Shown one piece after another: positions 24,778 to 33,365 of a stretch of 34,314 nt of DNA. The stretch is from Planctomycetia bacterium. GTDB taxonomy: Bacteria; Planctomycetota; Planctomycetia; Pirellulales; Thermoguttaceae. The notes below the pieces were generated by a model. That model worked only from the letters and a program-made list of their open reading frames with translations, had not been told where the DNA came from and searched no databases. The translations under genes and the position numbers were made by a program. Within the stretch, counting starts at the first letter, position 1. The number at the start of each line of letters is the position of its first letter. The stretch lies in assembly GCA_030527705.1 (NCBI GenBank), contig JAUNAI010000011.1, forward strand, positions 1 to 34,314, read 5' to 3'.

Positions 24778-24922
24778 ACTGGGTGCACGGACGTCTCATC
24801 CGCAGAAAATAGTAAACTTTTTGAAGCCCAATGATAATACATTGCGTGATTTGGGAAAGATTTGTTCCCTGAAAATTGCCATTTTTATACACGATTTCGG
24901 ACGAGGCGTCTGTGTACCCAGT
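24778..24922. mobile_element. 145-bp element with 25-bp terminal inverted repeats
   Basis: Bases 24778-24802 and the reverse complement of 24898-24922 agree at 21 of 25 positions; both begin ACTGGGT. All four differences are transitions, and three of them would form G-U pairs in RNA. Direct repeats TGCTTCCYTAAG flank it at about 24747 and 24929. There is no internal gene. This may be a small mobile element or a hairpin RNA. Confidence 0.55.
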
Positions 24923-24987
24923 TAATCATTGCTTCCTTAAGAGAAAAGAATTCGAGTATTTGGTGTACTGTCGTTGAATATAAACAT

Positions 24988-25049
24988 AAAAAATCTCCCG
25001 GATAGCTGAAATCCCAGGGGGGCAGTGGATTTGAAAGCTATTCCGGGAG
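24988..25049 (-). terminator. Intrinsic terminator with no obvious upstream gene
   Basis: CTCCCGGAATAGCT pairs with AGCT-A-TCCGGGAG across 25049-24995, and on the minus strand a T-run follows. The plus side has no T-run, so it acts leftwards. Confidence 0.6.
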
Positions 25050-25071
25050 CGATTGGACGGATTGTAAATAA

Positions 25072-25178
25072 TATACTGCTGATTCTACTTCAACATTCCA
25101 CATTGGGATGTCCTTTCAGTAACCATTTCAGTAACATGAAATGACAGAGAATCGGAATTTTACAGTATATCGGAAATA
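25072..25178 (+). mobile_element. 104-bp TA-flanked inverted-repeat element, copy 4 (degenerate)
   Basis: The left end is TATACTGCTGATTCTACTT and the internal hairpin is CATTTC...GAAATG. The right end GGAATTTTACAGTATATCGG has drifted from the family ending. Confidence 0.5.
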
Positions 25179-25327
25179 AAAGTTTTTCGGATATTTGAAA
25201 ATTCTTTTATTTTTTGAGGAGTATTTTCTCCTTGATTGAATAAGAGGAATTTAGCGTTTTTTGGTGATTATGTCAAGTGCAAAATCGAGAATTCTGAAAA
25301 ATTTTTAGAAGTTTTTGGGGTAGACCC

Positions 25328-25356
25328 TTGAAATATTCTCGAAAATTGGGTATAAA
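25328..25356 (+). promoter_or_regulatory. Promoter for the histidine kinase gene
   Basis: TTGAAA at 25328-25333 and TATAAA at 25351-25356 are spaced by 17 bases. The ~190-base leader would contain element copy 5. Confidence 0.5.
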
Positions 25357-25432
25357 TAAAGGAATATGGAAGTAGGTTGCCCTTTTTTGTTGGACTTGTT
25401 TATTTTTTTAGTATTTTCGCCTGCTTCCGATT

Positions 25433-25536
25433 TATACCAACTCCACTTGAAAATTTAGGGAAGGGCGGTCCTTTCGGCAGTCGTTTCTGAAACGTGAAAC
25501 GGCGGAGAAACGAAATTTTATAGTGTGTCGGGTATA
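25433..25536 (+). mobile_element. 104-bp TA-flanked inverted-repeat element, copy 5
   Basis: Exactly 104 bases, from TATACCAACTCCACTTGAAA to the opposite-strand end TATACCCGACACACTATAAA; the two ends match over much of 24 bases. The internal hairpin is GTCGTTTC...GAAACGGC. It ends 15 bases before the chosen start codon of the histidine kinase, inside its leader. Confidence 0.72.
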
Positions 25537-25551
25537 GAAAGCTGTAACCTT

Positions 25552-27702
25552 ATGACTGCTGTTTTAGTTTTAACGATTTACGAAAAGAATGGTCTGAAAA
25601 AGCATGTTCCTCTGGAGAAAGGGGAATATATTATCGGGCGAGATAGTACGTGTACCGTGTATCTTGCGGATACGGAGGTTTCTCGACGTCATGCACAGTT
25701 ACTCGTGGAAACGTGTAATCGTGATGATGGAGATACTGGAAATACAGGCGGTATTCAATTGAATTTAATGGATCTGGGAAGCCTAAACGGAACATTTATA
25801 AATGGACATCAGGTAAAAAATTATCTCTTGCAGGTCGGGGACAGAATTCAGATAGGCGGTACGTTACTAGTTGTAGAGGTACTTGAGTCGGCAAAAATCG
25901 ATGAAAAAGAGGAGTTTCGCGAAAAAAATGTAAGTAATCACGCAAGAAGACGAAATTTTAAGAATTACAATCCGAATTATTCTGCATTGGTTCAGGAAAA
26001 TGAAAAAAGTGCATCTGTTTTGGAGGTGATGCCTGATAGTTTAATGGGGACGGACCAATTTTCTCAGTCTGGAATAGGTATTGATTCGGTAGATATCACG
26101 AATGTTTCGTCGAATGACCAGATTTTAAGAAGAATTTCCCATACAGAAGGAAGAAATTTACTTTCAGATTCTCAGAATAATCCGCAAAAATCGGAATGGC
26201 AGTGGGCATTTCGTGCACAAGATTTCTTGCAGTTACTCTATGAAATGACACTTTCCAGTAGCCGTTGTACGGACATCGGACGACTTTCGACAGAAATTCT
26301 TGATATGATTTTCCAGCTTCTTGAGCCTGATCGAGGATGTATTCTGCTTTTTGATATGAGTACGAATCGGTTAATCCCACGCGCGAAAAAAATACGGGAA
26401 AAGTTCCAGAAGCAGAAGATGATTATCAGTAAAACGATTCTGGATTATGTTTTGGAACACCGTGAAGGAGTTTTGACAAGCAACGCGCAGAATGATACAC
26501 GTTGGGAAGAAGCGAATAGCGTGGTGACTGTGGGAATTCATGAAGCGATTTGTGTACCACTTCAGGGACGTTATGGAATTTTGGGGGCGATTTATCTCGA
26601 TACATTTTCTCATGCGGACCGAATTACACGGACGGAAACGCCACGTTTTAATGATGAATGCCTGAAGTTGATGATCACGATTGCGCATCATATTGCGTTG
26701 GCGGTAGAAGATACACGTTATTATCGTGGAATGTTACAGGCGGAACGGCTTGCCGCGATTGGTCAGACGGTAACGACGCTTTCTCACCATATTAAAAATA
26801 TCTTGCAGGGAATTCAGGGGGGAAGTTTTCTGATTCGTAGTGGGTTGGAGGCTCATAATGAAGAATTTGTCTCGAAAGGTTGGAAAATTGTAGAGCGGAA
26901 TCAGTCACGTATATCGGCACTGATTATGGACATGTTAACGTTCAGTAAGGAAAGGAAACCTGAATTAGTATTGACGAATGTAAATCGTGTCGTGAGTGAA
27001 GTGGTGGAACTGATGACGGAGCGTGCGATCAAGGCGAATATTTCTCTTGTTTGGACGCCGGATGGAGAAGTGCCGAATTCGTTAGTGGACCCAGAAGCGA
27101 TTAATCATGCGGTTTTGAATCTTGTCACGAATGCTATTGATGCCGTCGTTGAAATGCAGGAGGAACGGAAGAGAAAATATGAAGACCCGATGCAGACGAT
27201 ACGGATGGACTCGGAAGAATCTTTCGGTGAAAATGTGGATTCAGATGTGGAAAACTCTGATGAACACTCTGTGGAAAACCAGTCAGAAAGCGTTGTGGAA
27301 AACTCTGCGTCCAGGAATGATTTAGAGTCGATTTTTGCGGATGGAAGTCATATTTTCAGTGAATTGGAAGATGTGGATGAAATAGCGGATCATGATGGGG
27401 ATACTGGAGGGAGTGGAATTAATTTGCCGAGTGGGCAGATTGATGTTTTGACGCTGTATGATTCGGAAAAAAATCTGATTCGGATTTTCGTGAAGGATAC
27501 GGGGCCTGGTCTGACGAAAGAACAGGTGGCAACTATTTTCCGACCGTTTGAGTCGTCGAAAGGAAACCGTGGAACGGGACTTGGATTACCGGTGTGTAAG
27601 AAAATCGTGCGTGAACACGGTGGTACGATTCATGTGGAACAGCGTTCGCCACATGGTTGTCGATTTATCATAACGTTGCCGGTCGTGCAGGATTTAAACT
27701 GA
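25552..27702 (+). CDS. FHA-GAF sensor histidine kinase
   Basis: A cytosolic sensor kinase of 716 residues with no membrane segment. The FHA domain (residues ~20-110: YIIGRDSTCTVYLADTEVSR, RHAQLL, DLGSLNGTFING) binds phosphothreonine peptides. A GAF domain follows (~225-385; GCILLFDMSTNRLIP, ICVPLQGRYGILGAIYLDTF). The phosphoacceptor is His412 in LSHHIKNILQGIQGG. The ATP-binding domain has the N box NLVTNAIDAV, G1 KDTGPGL and G2 GTGLGLPVCKKIVREHGG. Between the N and G1 boxes is an acidic insert of ~90 residues. I chose the ATG at 25552; an in-frame GTG at 25525 lies inside a repeat element. No response regulator is adjacent, so it is an orphan here. FHA on a kinase suggests a link to Ser/Thr phosphorylation signalling. 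Confidence 0.9.
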   Translation: MTAVLVLTIYEKNGLKKHVPLEKGEYIIGRDSTCTVYLADTEVSRRHAQLLVETCNRDDGDTGNTGGIQLNLMDLGSLNGTFINGHQVKNYLLQVGDRIQIGGTLLVVEVLESAKIDEKEEFREKNVSNHARRRNFKNYNPNYSALVQENEKSASVLEVMPDSLMGTDQFSQSGIGIDSVDITNVSSNDQILRRISHTEGRNLLSDSQNNPQKSEWQWAFRAQDFLQLLYEMTLSSSRCTDIGRLSTEILDMIFQLLEPDRGCILLFDMSTNRLIPRAKKIREKFQKQKMIISKTILDYVLEHREGVLTSNAQNDTRWEEANSVVTVGIHEAICVPLQGRYGILGAIYLDTFSHADRITRTETPRFNDECLKLMITIAHHIALAVEDTRYYRGMLQAERLAAIGQTVTTLSHHIKNILQGIQGGSFLIRSGLEAHNEEFVSKGWKIVERNQSRISALIMDMLTFSKERKPELVLTNVNRVVSEVVELMTERAIKANISLVWTPDGEVPNSLVDPEAINHAVLNLVTNAIDAVVEMQEERKRKYEDPMQTIRMDSEESFGENVDSDVENSDEHSVENQSESVVENSASRNDLESIFADGSHIFSELEDVDEIADHDGDTGGSGINLPSGQIDVLTLYDSEKNLIRIFVKDTGPGLTKEQVATIFRPFESSKGNRGTGLGLPVCKKIVREHGGTIHVEQRSPHGCRFIITLPVVQDLN

Positions 27703-27737
27703 CGGACTGACGGCGTAATTCTTCTCAATTTTTATCA

Positions 27738-27789
27738 TTTCCGACGATTTCGTGACCGTAAAACCGCGAAATTGTCGGAAATCTTTTTT
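27738..27789 (+). terminator. Intrinsic terminator of the histidine kinase gene
   Basis: TTTCCGAC-ATTTCG pairs with CGAAAT-GTCGGAAA, followed by TCTTTTTT. Confidence 0.8.
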
Positions 27790-27857
27790 GTGTGACGTTC
27801 TTGTAATTGTTGGGGAATGAAATTTGAAATTTTTCTGAAAAAAGTTTTTTCCACCTC

Positions 27858-27886
27858 TTGACAAATGAATATTGCTCCTATAAAAT
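27858..27886 (+). promoter_or_regulatory. Promoter for the giant surface protein gene
   Basis: TTGACA at 27858-27863 is followed after 17 bases by TAAAAT (27881-27886); TATAAA at 27879 with a 15-base spacer is an alternative. The ATG at 27977 follows AAAGGAG by about 8 bases. Confidence 0.55.
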
Positions 27887-27976
27887 AAAAATAGTGACGG
27901 AAATCGTTAAGAAAAATTTTTTCTCGATTTTTGTTATTGGGTTTTCAATTTCCATTTTTCCAAAAGGAGAAACGTC

Positions 27977-30900
27977 ATGAATGCGATTTTGAATTGTGTG
28001 AAAAATTGGGGGACTGGAAACAAAATATCTTCACGGAGGGGGGGGAATCCTCGAAATAAAGTTTGCAAGATGGAATTTTTGGAAGAGAGAAACCTGTTAA
28101 GTGCCATACCGTTACACCTAAATACAGAAATCGCCGAGTCCACCTATTCTTCGGAGTATTATGCAGAAGAAATTCGTGCGGATTACTCCATTTCCGGGCT
28201 TGAAGATTCTGTCGTAATGCAAACGTCGGATGACCCCGATCCAATTCCAACTGTGCAATTTGTTTGGGATGGAACCGTTAATTCGTGTACTGAAGGGGAA
28301 TCGGTAACTCTCACGTTAACACGGGATATAACGATTGAATCATTGACTGTTTATTATTGTCAGGACTATACCTATGGTCCTAATGTTGCGGAAGCGCAGG
28401 ATGTTATCAATCCGGGAACATTTGAAACGCCACGTAGTGTAACTTTTGCGGCGGGACAATCGACGACAACAATTACAATTCAAACGGTTGATGATAATTA
28501 TGTTGAAGCCAATTGGGAATGTTATTATGTAAGACTCGTATCTGATATGGATTACACAGACTATCCAGATTACTATACAGGCACTAATTATCTACAGAAT
28601 GTGCACGTTATTGACAATGATGCGTGGATAATTTCTGTTTCACAGGTTGGAAATTCAATCATTGAATCAGCCAGTATTGGTGGCGACAAATATGAAGGTT
28701 ATACGACATGGGATTCCGATACGACGTACCCCAAATTTGTTCTGACAAGAACGGGAATGGTAGACCCAGATGATGACTATCAGGTTTCCTGTTCTGTAAA
28801 TATAAGTGTTTCTTCGCAATATGACGACATGCAGTGGGGCGGTAATAATTACACATTGCATATAAAGAATGAAGATGGAGAATATGAAAGCGGATTGAAT
28901 ACGAGTTATCCGATTTCTTGGTGGTGGGAAGATAGTAATACGATGGAAATTTATCTGAATCCCTATGTTGGACCGGAAGAAGCGGATCAAACGGTAACGC
29001 TTACAATAAATCCATCAGATGATTATTATGCAACGAGCGGTTTACAAAATTACGTTGTTGGCACGAATTCCAGTGCTCAAATTCGGATTATCAATGATGA
29101 AAAACCCGAAATTGATACGGCTTCTTATGGCGTAACCACGACATTGGCGGAGATTTTTCACGACGCCAATGATGATGACGAAGAAATAATTATCAATCTG
29201 GAAGACTACTTTGACGACGAAGAAACGCCGAATGATTTAACATATTCGGTTTCTTTTTGGTCAAGTTATAATGTAATTGATACAGAACGAACAGTTATCG
29301 ATTCGGATAATAAATTGCATATTTATTTTCAGGACGGTGAATGGAGTTCCGTCGGTTATAACGAAATTCACATAACGGCGACCGACCCTGCCAACCAGAC
29401 TGTAACGTGGATTATTAACGTTTATAGTGACCGTGTAAATGGATATTCTATTCAGGAAAAATCTCATGAAATGGGATATTGGGATTGGGTTGACGATTCT
29501 GGTACGGATTGGGCTTTGTTATGGAAGGAGAATGCGTATAAACTAAAGCCAAATTTGCAGAATTATAGTACATCAAATGTAATCTCTGTAGATTGGGAAT
29601 ACACGTCATGGAGTAATCGTGGCGCTGGTTCTGGTGAGAGTATCGGCACAACTACATGGGATACGGTTCAAAATCAGTGGGAATATTTTGAAAATGGCTT
29701 AACATGGTCATTTCCCAATACCGGAACCTTAAATGAAATTGCATTACTTCCCACAGTAACGCTTGCTTCTACTCAGCCTACGCTTTTTACCCATTCCGCA
29801 ACGCTTGAAATGGATTGGGGAACTTCACCGAACCTTCTTGTGGCGTCTGGAACAGCTCCGCGTATTGGCGTCACCGGTATTCAGAGCGTTGAATGGGAAG
29901 CGATTACAGGAAACGCGGAACTTTCCAATAATCCAACTAGTAGTATTGGAGGAAAACGTATTTTCCCAGAAAAGGATTTAAGTGGAACTTTGCAGAATAA
30001 GGTAAATGTAAAAGTTACTTTGGAAAAAGATATTCCCACAGGAATGACAGGGAATGTTTATTTGGCATTTTTCGACCCGATGAATCAATGTTTTGATTCG
30101 AGAGGTGCTAAAGTTGGGGTGATTGGCGATTGGATGAATGGAAGAAATGATAATCATGGTTCGGGATTTTTGGAATCAACTACATTAATGTTTACAAGTA
30201 CCGATAATAGGGTAAAACGGAGCGCATTTACAATTAGTAGTGCTTATGCTGGCGATAATTATATTGTTGTTGCTCTACCCTCTTCAACTGTTGCACAGGA
30301 TACTTTTATTTATGCCAATACAACAGACGGCACCAATGATTATAAAACAATAATGAGGCGAATTGAAAATGGCAACGAAGAACTTGACGACGCGCATCAA
30401 ACCGAGTTGCTCACCGTTTGGAGGACGTTATGGTTAGAGGTGGAAAGAATTTATGATACTATTGGTGCCCAACTTGCTCCTGATTTAGATTTAACCAGTT
30501 CTTCTTATTCTTGGGCAGTAACCGAGATGAGGTATGCATGTATTGAAATAAAAATATGTTCATGTAATGATGAAGATGGTTGGAAAGTTAATATGCCTGG
30601 TAATAAGGCTGAATTATCGACTAATTATGAGGAAACCTATAATACAACAACGCTTAGAAATTATCCTAATTCAGAGGATTTTTGGGTTGTTCAAACGATT
30701 ATGGGATTTAGTTGTAGCCTTAGTGGAGGCGACTACTACGTCAATGGGCAAGCGTATATGAATTCAGTAATACTTTTTACAAATGAATTTACTGGAGTAG
30801 GTTGGAAGAAGGGCGGAAAAGTTTTGCTTCATGAACTAGGACATGCCTTTAGTTTGCCAGATAATGAAGAAGATAATAATTCATTGATGTTTTCAGGTAT

Positions 30901-31030
30901 GGTGACTGATGAAAATGGTACTGTTCGAACATGGAACTATATTGATGCTTACCTTACCAATGATTATATTCGAGTAATTCAGAGTAAGAATAAACCCATT
31001 TTAGTTGTAAGGAGTAATGAAAATGAATAA
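27977..31030 (+). CDS. Planctomycete surface protein with Calx-beta-like repeats and a C-terminal metalloprotease-like motif
   Basis: 1017 residues. The N-terminal ~45 residues contain KMEFLEERNLLSA (residues 31-43), the signature placed near the start of many exported planctomycete proteins. A Calx-beta-like stretch follows (VQFVWDGTVNSCTEGESVTL... VTFAAGQSTTTITIQTVDDN), then a second repeat-like beta region and a cadherin/Ig-like region (ITATDPANQTVTWIINVYSD). Near the C-terminus is VLLHELGHAFSLPDNEEDN with LMFSG following: HELGH at residues 952-956 with a possible third ligand Asp962, and a Met-turn-like SLMF. This resembles metzincins with an Asp third ligand (snapalysin type), with Ser in place of the usual Gly. 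Activity is unproven. It is probably secreted or on the cell surface. Its stop overlaps the start of the next gene. Confidence 0.85.
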   Translation: MNAILNCVKNWGTGNKISSRRGGNPRNKVCKMEFLEERNLLSAIPLHLNTEIAESTYSSEYYAEEIRADYSISGLEDSVVMQTSDDPDPIPTVQFVWDGTVNSCTEGESVTLTLTRDITIESLTVYYCQDYTYGPNVAEAQDVINPGTFETPRSVTFAAGQSTTTITIQTVDDNYVEANWECYYVRLVSDMDYTDYPDYYTGTNYLQNVHVIDNDAWIISVSQVGNSIIESASIGGDKYEGYTTWDSDTTYPKFVLTRTGMVDPDDDYQVSCSVNISVSSQYDDMQWGGNNYTLHIKNEDGEYESGLNTSYPISWWWEDSNTMEIYLNPYVGPEEADQTVTLTINPSDDYYATSGLQNYVVGTNSSAQIRIINDEKPEIDTASYGVTTTLAEIFHDANDDDEEIIINLEDYFDDEETPNDLTYSVSFWSSYNVIDTERTVIDSDNKLHIYFQDGEWSSVGYNEIHITATDPANQTVTWIINVYSDRVNGYSIQEKSHEMGYWDWVDDSGTDWALLWKENAYKLKPNLQNYSTSNVISVDWEYTSWSNRGAGSGESIGTTTWDTVQNQWEYFENGLTWSFPNTGTLNEIALLPTVTLASTQPTLFTHSATLEMDWGTSPNLLVASGTAPRIGVTGIQSVEWEAITGNAELSNNPTSSIGGKRIFPEKDLSGTLQNKVNVKVTLEKDIPTGMTGNVYLAFFDPMNQCFDSRGAKVGVIGDWMNGRNDNHGSGFLESTTLMFTSTDNRVKRSAFTISSAYAGDNYIVVALPSSTVAQDTFIYANTTDGTNDYKTIMRRIENGNEELDDAHQTELLTVWRTLWLEVERIYDTIGAQLAPDLDLTSSSYSWAVTEMRYACIEIKICSCNDEDGWKVNMPGNKAELSTNYEETYNTTTLRNYPNSEDFWVVQTIMGFSCSLSGGDYYVNGQAYMNSVILFTNEFTGVGWKKGGKVLLHELGHAFSLPDNEEDNNSLMFSGMVTDENGTVRTWNYIDAYLTNDYIRVIQSKNKPILVVRSNENE

Positions 31031-32162
31031 ATATTTGAAATTTTTTATAATATTGATTTGTCTATTATATGGCTTAGGGGATTGGAGTGGAATTTCCGTT
31101 GCCGTTGCACAGCATGAAAAGTCGGAACCGTGGGTAATGCAGTATGCGGATGGTTCTGGGGTGTTGTCGTTTTCGCAGGTGGCGCAGTTTCCAAAAAAGA
31201 TAACGTTTCCTGAAGATTCAGAAAATTATGGTTACGAATTTTATACGGAAGTTGTAGGAGATATGTTTCGGGTTTCTTGTCCAATTGACGAGAAAGTTTG
31301 TTGGTATGTTGAGATTTATCCCATCAAGCCGAAAGAGGGAGATTGTGTGTATGGAGTCTGTTATCTAAAAAATATTTCAGATACTCCGATATATAATGTT
31401 TGGGCACCGGATGGTTGTTATATGAACTTTGCCAAGCGTCAGCGACAAGTGCGACCTATGTATCAAAAAATAAATGATCAGGAATGTCTACTTCCTGGAC
31501 AGAAGGCGATGTTGGCATCTCTGATGTCTGCGACCATTTATCACAGAAGAAGGTTTAAGGATATGCCGTATAGAAAAAATGCTCAATTTGGGTGGTTTAT
31601 GCTTCCCCACAGAAATCTGTATAGTGGTTCTACGGCGAAAACACTAAGAGTTTCCAGACCATTCGTTTTTGAATTTAGTGCGTTTACGTCACGACCGGTA
31701 GAAGAAGAGGAACATTTGGACGAGTGGTGGTTTTTTCAGATAGATAAAATAATAGAGGGAAATAAATGGGTTCCTATTCCTTCGGAGTGGAATCCAGAAC
31801 CGATTGGCGACGATGTGTATGATTTTTATCTAAGCGATCCATTTATCGGTGCGGACGAGACGTTGCTCGAAGAACCCTCGACGGCGCGAGATGAGATGAA
31901 ATTGACGCGTTTGATTTTGGAATATGCGAAAGGAGAAGGAACTCTGGATTCAGTCACGGATTTCGTTTCGTCGCGTCCGTTTCCACAGAAAATGCTGATG
32001 ACGGACCGCCTGCGTCTCGATGTGGATTTTAAAAAATACCCTAAAGCGTGGATAAACTGGAGTCCATGTCAACCTTCCGACCTCCCAGAATCGTGGCGCG
32101 AACGGTTACTGACGCTTGAGGAAAAACTCCGCGAAATACGCAAAAACGCGCTGGCGGAATAA
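31023..32162 (+). CDS. Secreted protein of a tandem paralogue family, member A
   Basis: I chose the ATG at 31023, eight bases after GGAG, giving 379 residues; it overlaps the upstream stop codon, implying coupled translation. A signal peptide is clear (YLKFFIILICLLYGLGDW...VAVAQ). Shared family motifs are VEIYPIKPKEGDCVYGVCYL followed by KNISDTPI, and at the C-terminus YDFYLSDPFIGADETLLEEP, STARDEMKLTRLILEYAKGE, VTDFVSSRPFPQKMLMTDRL and PESWRERLLTLEEKLREIRK. I do not recognise the family. Parts of the 3' half are nearly identical to the other members, whereas the front is diverged. Confidence 0.8.
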   Translation: MNKYLKFFIILICLLYGLGDWSGISVAVAQHEKSEPWVMQYADGSGVLSFSQVAQFPKKITFPEDSENYGYEFYTEVVGDMFRVSCPIDEKVCWYVEIYPIKPKEGDCVYGVCYLKNISDTPIYNVWAPDGCYMNFAKRQRQVRPMYQKINDQECLLPGQKAMLASLMSATIYHRRRFKDMPYRKNAQFGWFMLPHRNLYSGSTAKTLRVSRPFVFEFSAFTSRPVEEEEHLDEWWFFQIDKIIEGNKWVPIPSEWNPEPIGDDVYDFYLSDPFIGADETLLEEPSTARDEMKLTRLILEYAKGEGTLDSVTDFVSSRPFPQKMLMTDRLRLDVDFKKYPKAWINWSPCQPSDLPESWRERLLTLEEKLREIRKNALAE

Positions 32163-32211
32163 ATAATGGTTGTAAATGTTTGTTTTTTGCCAGAAAAGGA
32201 GGGATTTTCTG

Positions 32212-33204
32212 ATGAAAATACGTGTTATTCTGACATTGGTTTTTCTCCTTTTTTGGGGGAATGTGAAAGCGGTAGAGGTACGTTCTTCTGGACCGTGGAG
32301 TGCGGAAAAAACAGTGACTTTCACGGTCTGTGAGCCGGAAAAAGTAAATGTTCGGCTGGAAAATAACACGCTCATTCAGACACTTCCCTCCTCGTCGCAA
32401 TCGTCGGGAATTGTAAAACGGATTGAGATTTTTCCGGTGGTAAAACCTGTGAATGATATGGTTTACTGCGTAGTTTATCTGGAAAATATCTCCGATGAAA
32501 CGGTTCCAGACGTGCCGAACGGGTGGGCGGGAATGTTGCCTAGAGGCGGATGGTTTATGGAATTAACACCGGAACGGAAACTATTGCCGACGAAATCATT
32601 ATCTCCGGGAGAGAAACGGATTTTGTATTTTAGGATTCTGCATGAAAAACATGCGTCTGGAGCGTGGGAGTCTCCGCAACCGTTATTGCCGAATGAAAAA
32701 GAAGGGAAAGAGAATTTTGAGAAATGTGTACACTTGAAAAACCGATATGAAGACCGGAGTGAGACGCCACTATTGCTGAAGTGGTATGCGTGTAATTCGC
32801 AGGAAATTCCGCCTGGCGACGCGGCTTATGGTTTTTATGTCTGTGACCCAAGCGTCGGCGCGGATGAAAATAAATTGCAGAAACCCTCGACCGTCCGGGA
32901 CGAAATTCAGTTGACGCGACTGATTTTTGAGTATCTTCATGCTGAGGAGGGGGAAGATGTGGGAAATGCGTGCGACGCGGTTACGGATTTTGTTCGTGAA
33001 CGTCCATTTCCACAGAAAATTGCCATGACGCACCGACTTTTCCGTCTTGAGCCGACGGTGTTTGAGGCATCTTCGGACGCGCGAGCTAATTGGGAAGCTC
33101 GGAATGGTTACTATCCTCCTGACCTCCCAGAATCGTGGCGCGAACGGTTACTGACGCTTGAGGAAAAACTCCGCGAAATACGCAAAAACGCGCTGGCGGA
33201 ATAA
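32212..33204 (+). CDS. Secreted protein of a tandem paralogue family, member B
   Basis: 330 residues from the ATG at 32212, nine bases after GGAGG. The signal peptide is KIRVILTLVFLLFWGNVKA. It is the same family as its neighbours: IEIFPVVKPVNDMVYCVVYL then ENISDETV, later YGFYVCDPSVGADENKLQKP, STVRDEIQLTRLIFEYLHAE, VTDFVRERPFPQKIAMTHRL. The last ~28 residues, and the following ~57 bases, are almost identical in DNA to those of member A, including the sequence up to the next ATG. A longer ORF start at 32176 lacks support. Function unknown. Confidence 0.8.
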   Translation: MKIRVILTLVFLLFWGNVKAVEVRSSGPWSAEKTVTFTVCEPEKVNVRLENNTLIQTLPSSSQSSGIVKRIEIFPVVKPVNDMVYCVVYLENISDETVPDVPNGWAGMLPRGGWFMELTPERKLLPTKSLSPGEKRILYFRILHEKHASGAWESPQPLLPNEKEGKENFEKCVHLKNRYEDRSETPLLLKWYACNSQEIPPGDAAYGFYVCDPSVGADENKLQKPSTVRDEIQLTRLIFEYLHAEEGEDVGNACDAVTDFVRERPFPQKIAMTHRLFRLEPTVFEASSDARANWEARNGYYPPDLPESWRERLLTLEEKLREIRKNALAE

Positions 33205-33250
33205 ATAATGGTTGTGAATGTTTGTTTTTTGCCAGAAAAGGAGGGATTTT

Positions 33251-33359
33251 CTGATGAAAATGGTACTGTTCGAACATGGAACTATATTGATGCTTACCTT
33301 ACCAATGATTATATTCGAGTAATTCAGAGTAAGAATAACCCAATTTTAGTTGTAAGGAG
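33251..33359 (+). pseudogene. Displaced 109-bp fragment of the metalloprotease gene 3' end
   Basis: Bases 33251-33359 match 30906-31014 with about two differences. It was joined to the start of what would have been another member-B gene at the shared CTGATGAAAAT. In the new frame it reads only a 22-codon peptide (33254 on). It carries the GGAG that serves the next gene. Confidence 0.85.
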
Positions 33360-33365
33360 GTGAAT

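Larger units (their letters stand above)
24988..25241 (-). ncRNA. Candidate small RNA with promoter and terminator
   Basis: On the minus strand TTGACA (25276-25271) and TAAATT (25253-25248) are 17 bases apart. A hairpin AGGAG/CTCCT follows soon after the expected start. The transcript would cross a 104-bp element and end at a strong hairpin (25049-24995) followed by ATTTTTTA. A 21-codon frame (25103-25038) with AAAGGA 8 bases upstream lies inside, so it could instead encode a micropeptide. Confidence 0.35.

Noticed and set aside
24747-24941. TGCTTCCYTAAG direct repeats as target-site duplications of the 145-bp element
   Set aside because: They lie several to ~30 bases outside the inverted repeats rather than touching them; they may instead be pieces of other repeats, since similar sequence occurs near 4909.
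25525-25551. GTG start for the histidine kinase
   Set aside because: It lies inside the terminal part of a repeat element, and the FHA domain begins soon after the ATG at 25552.
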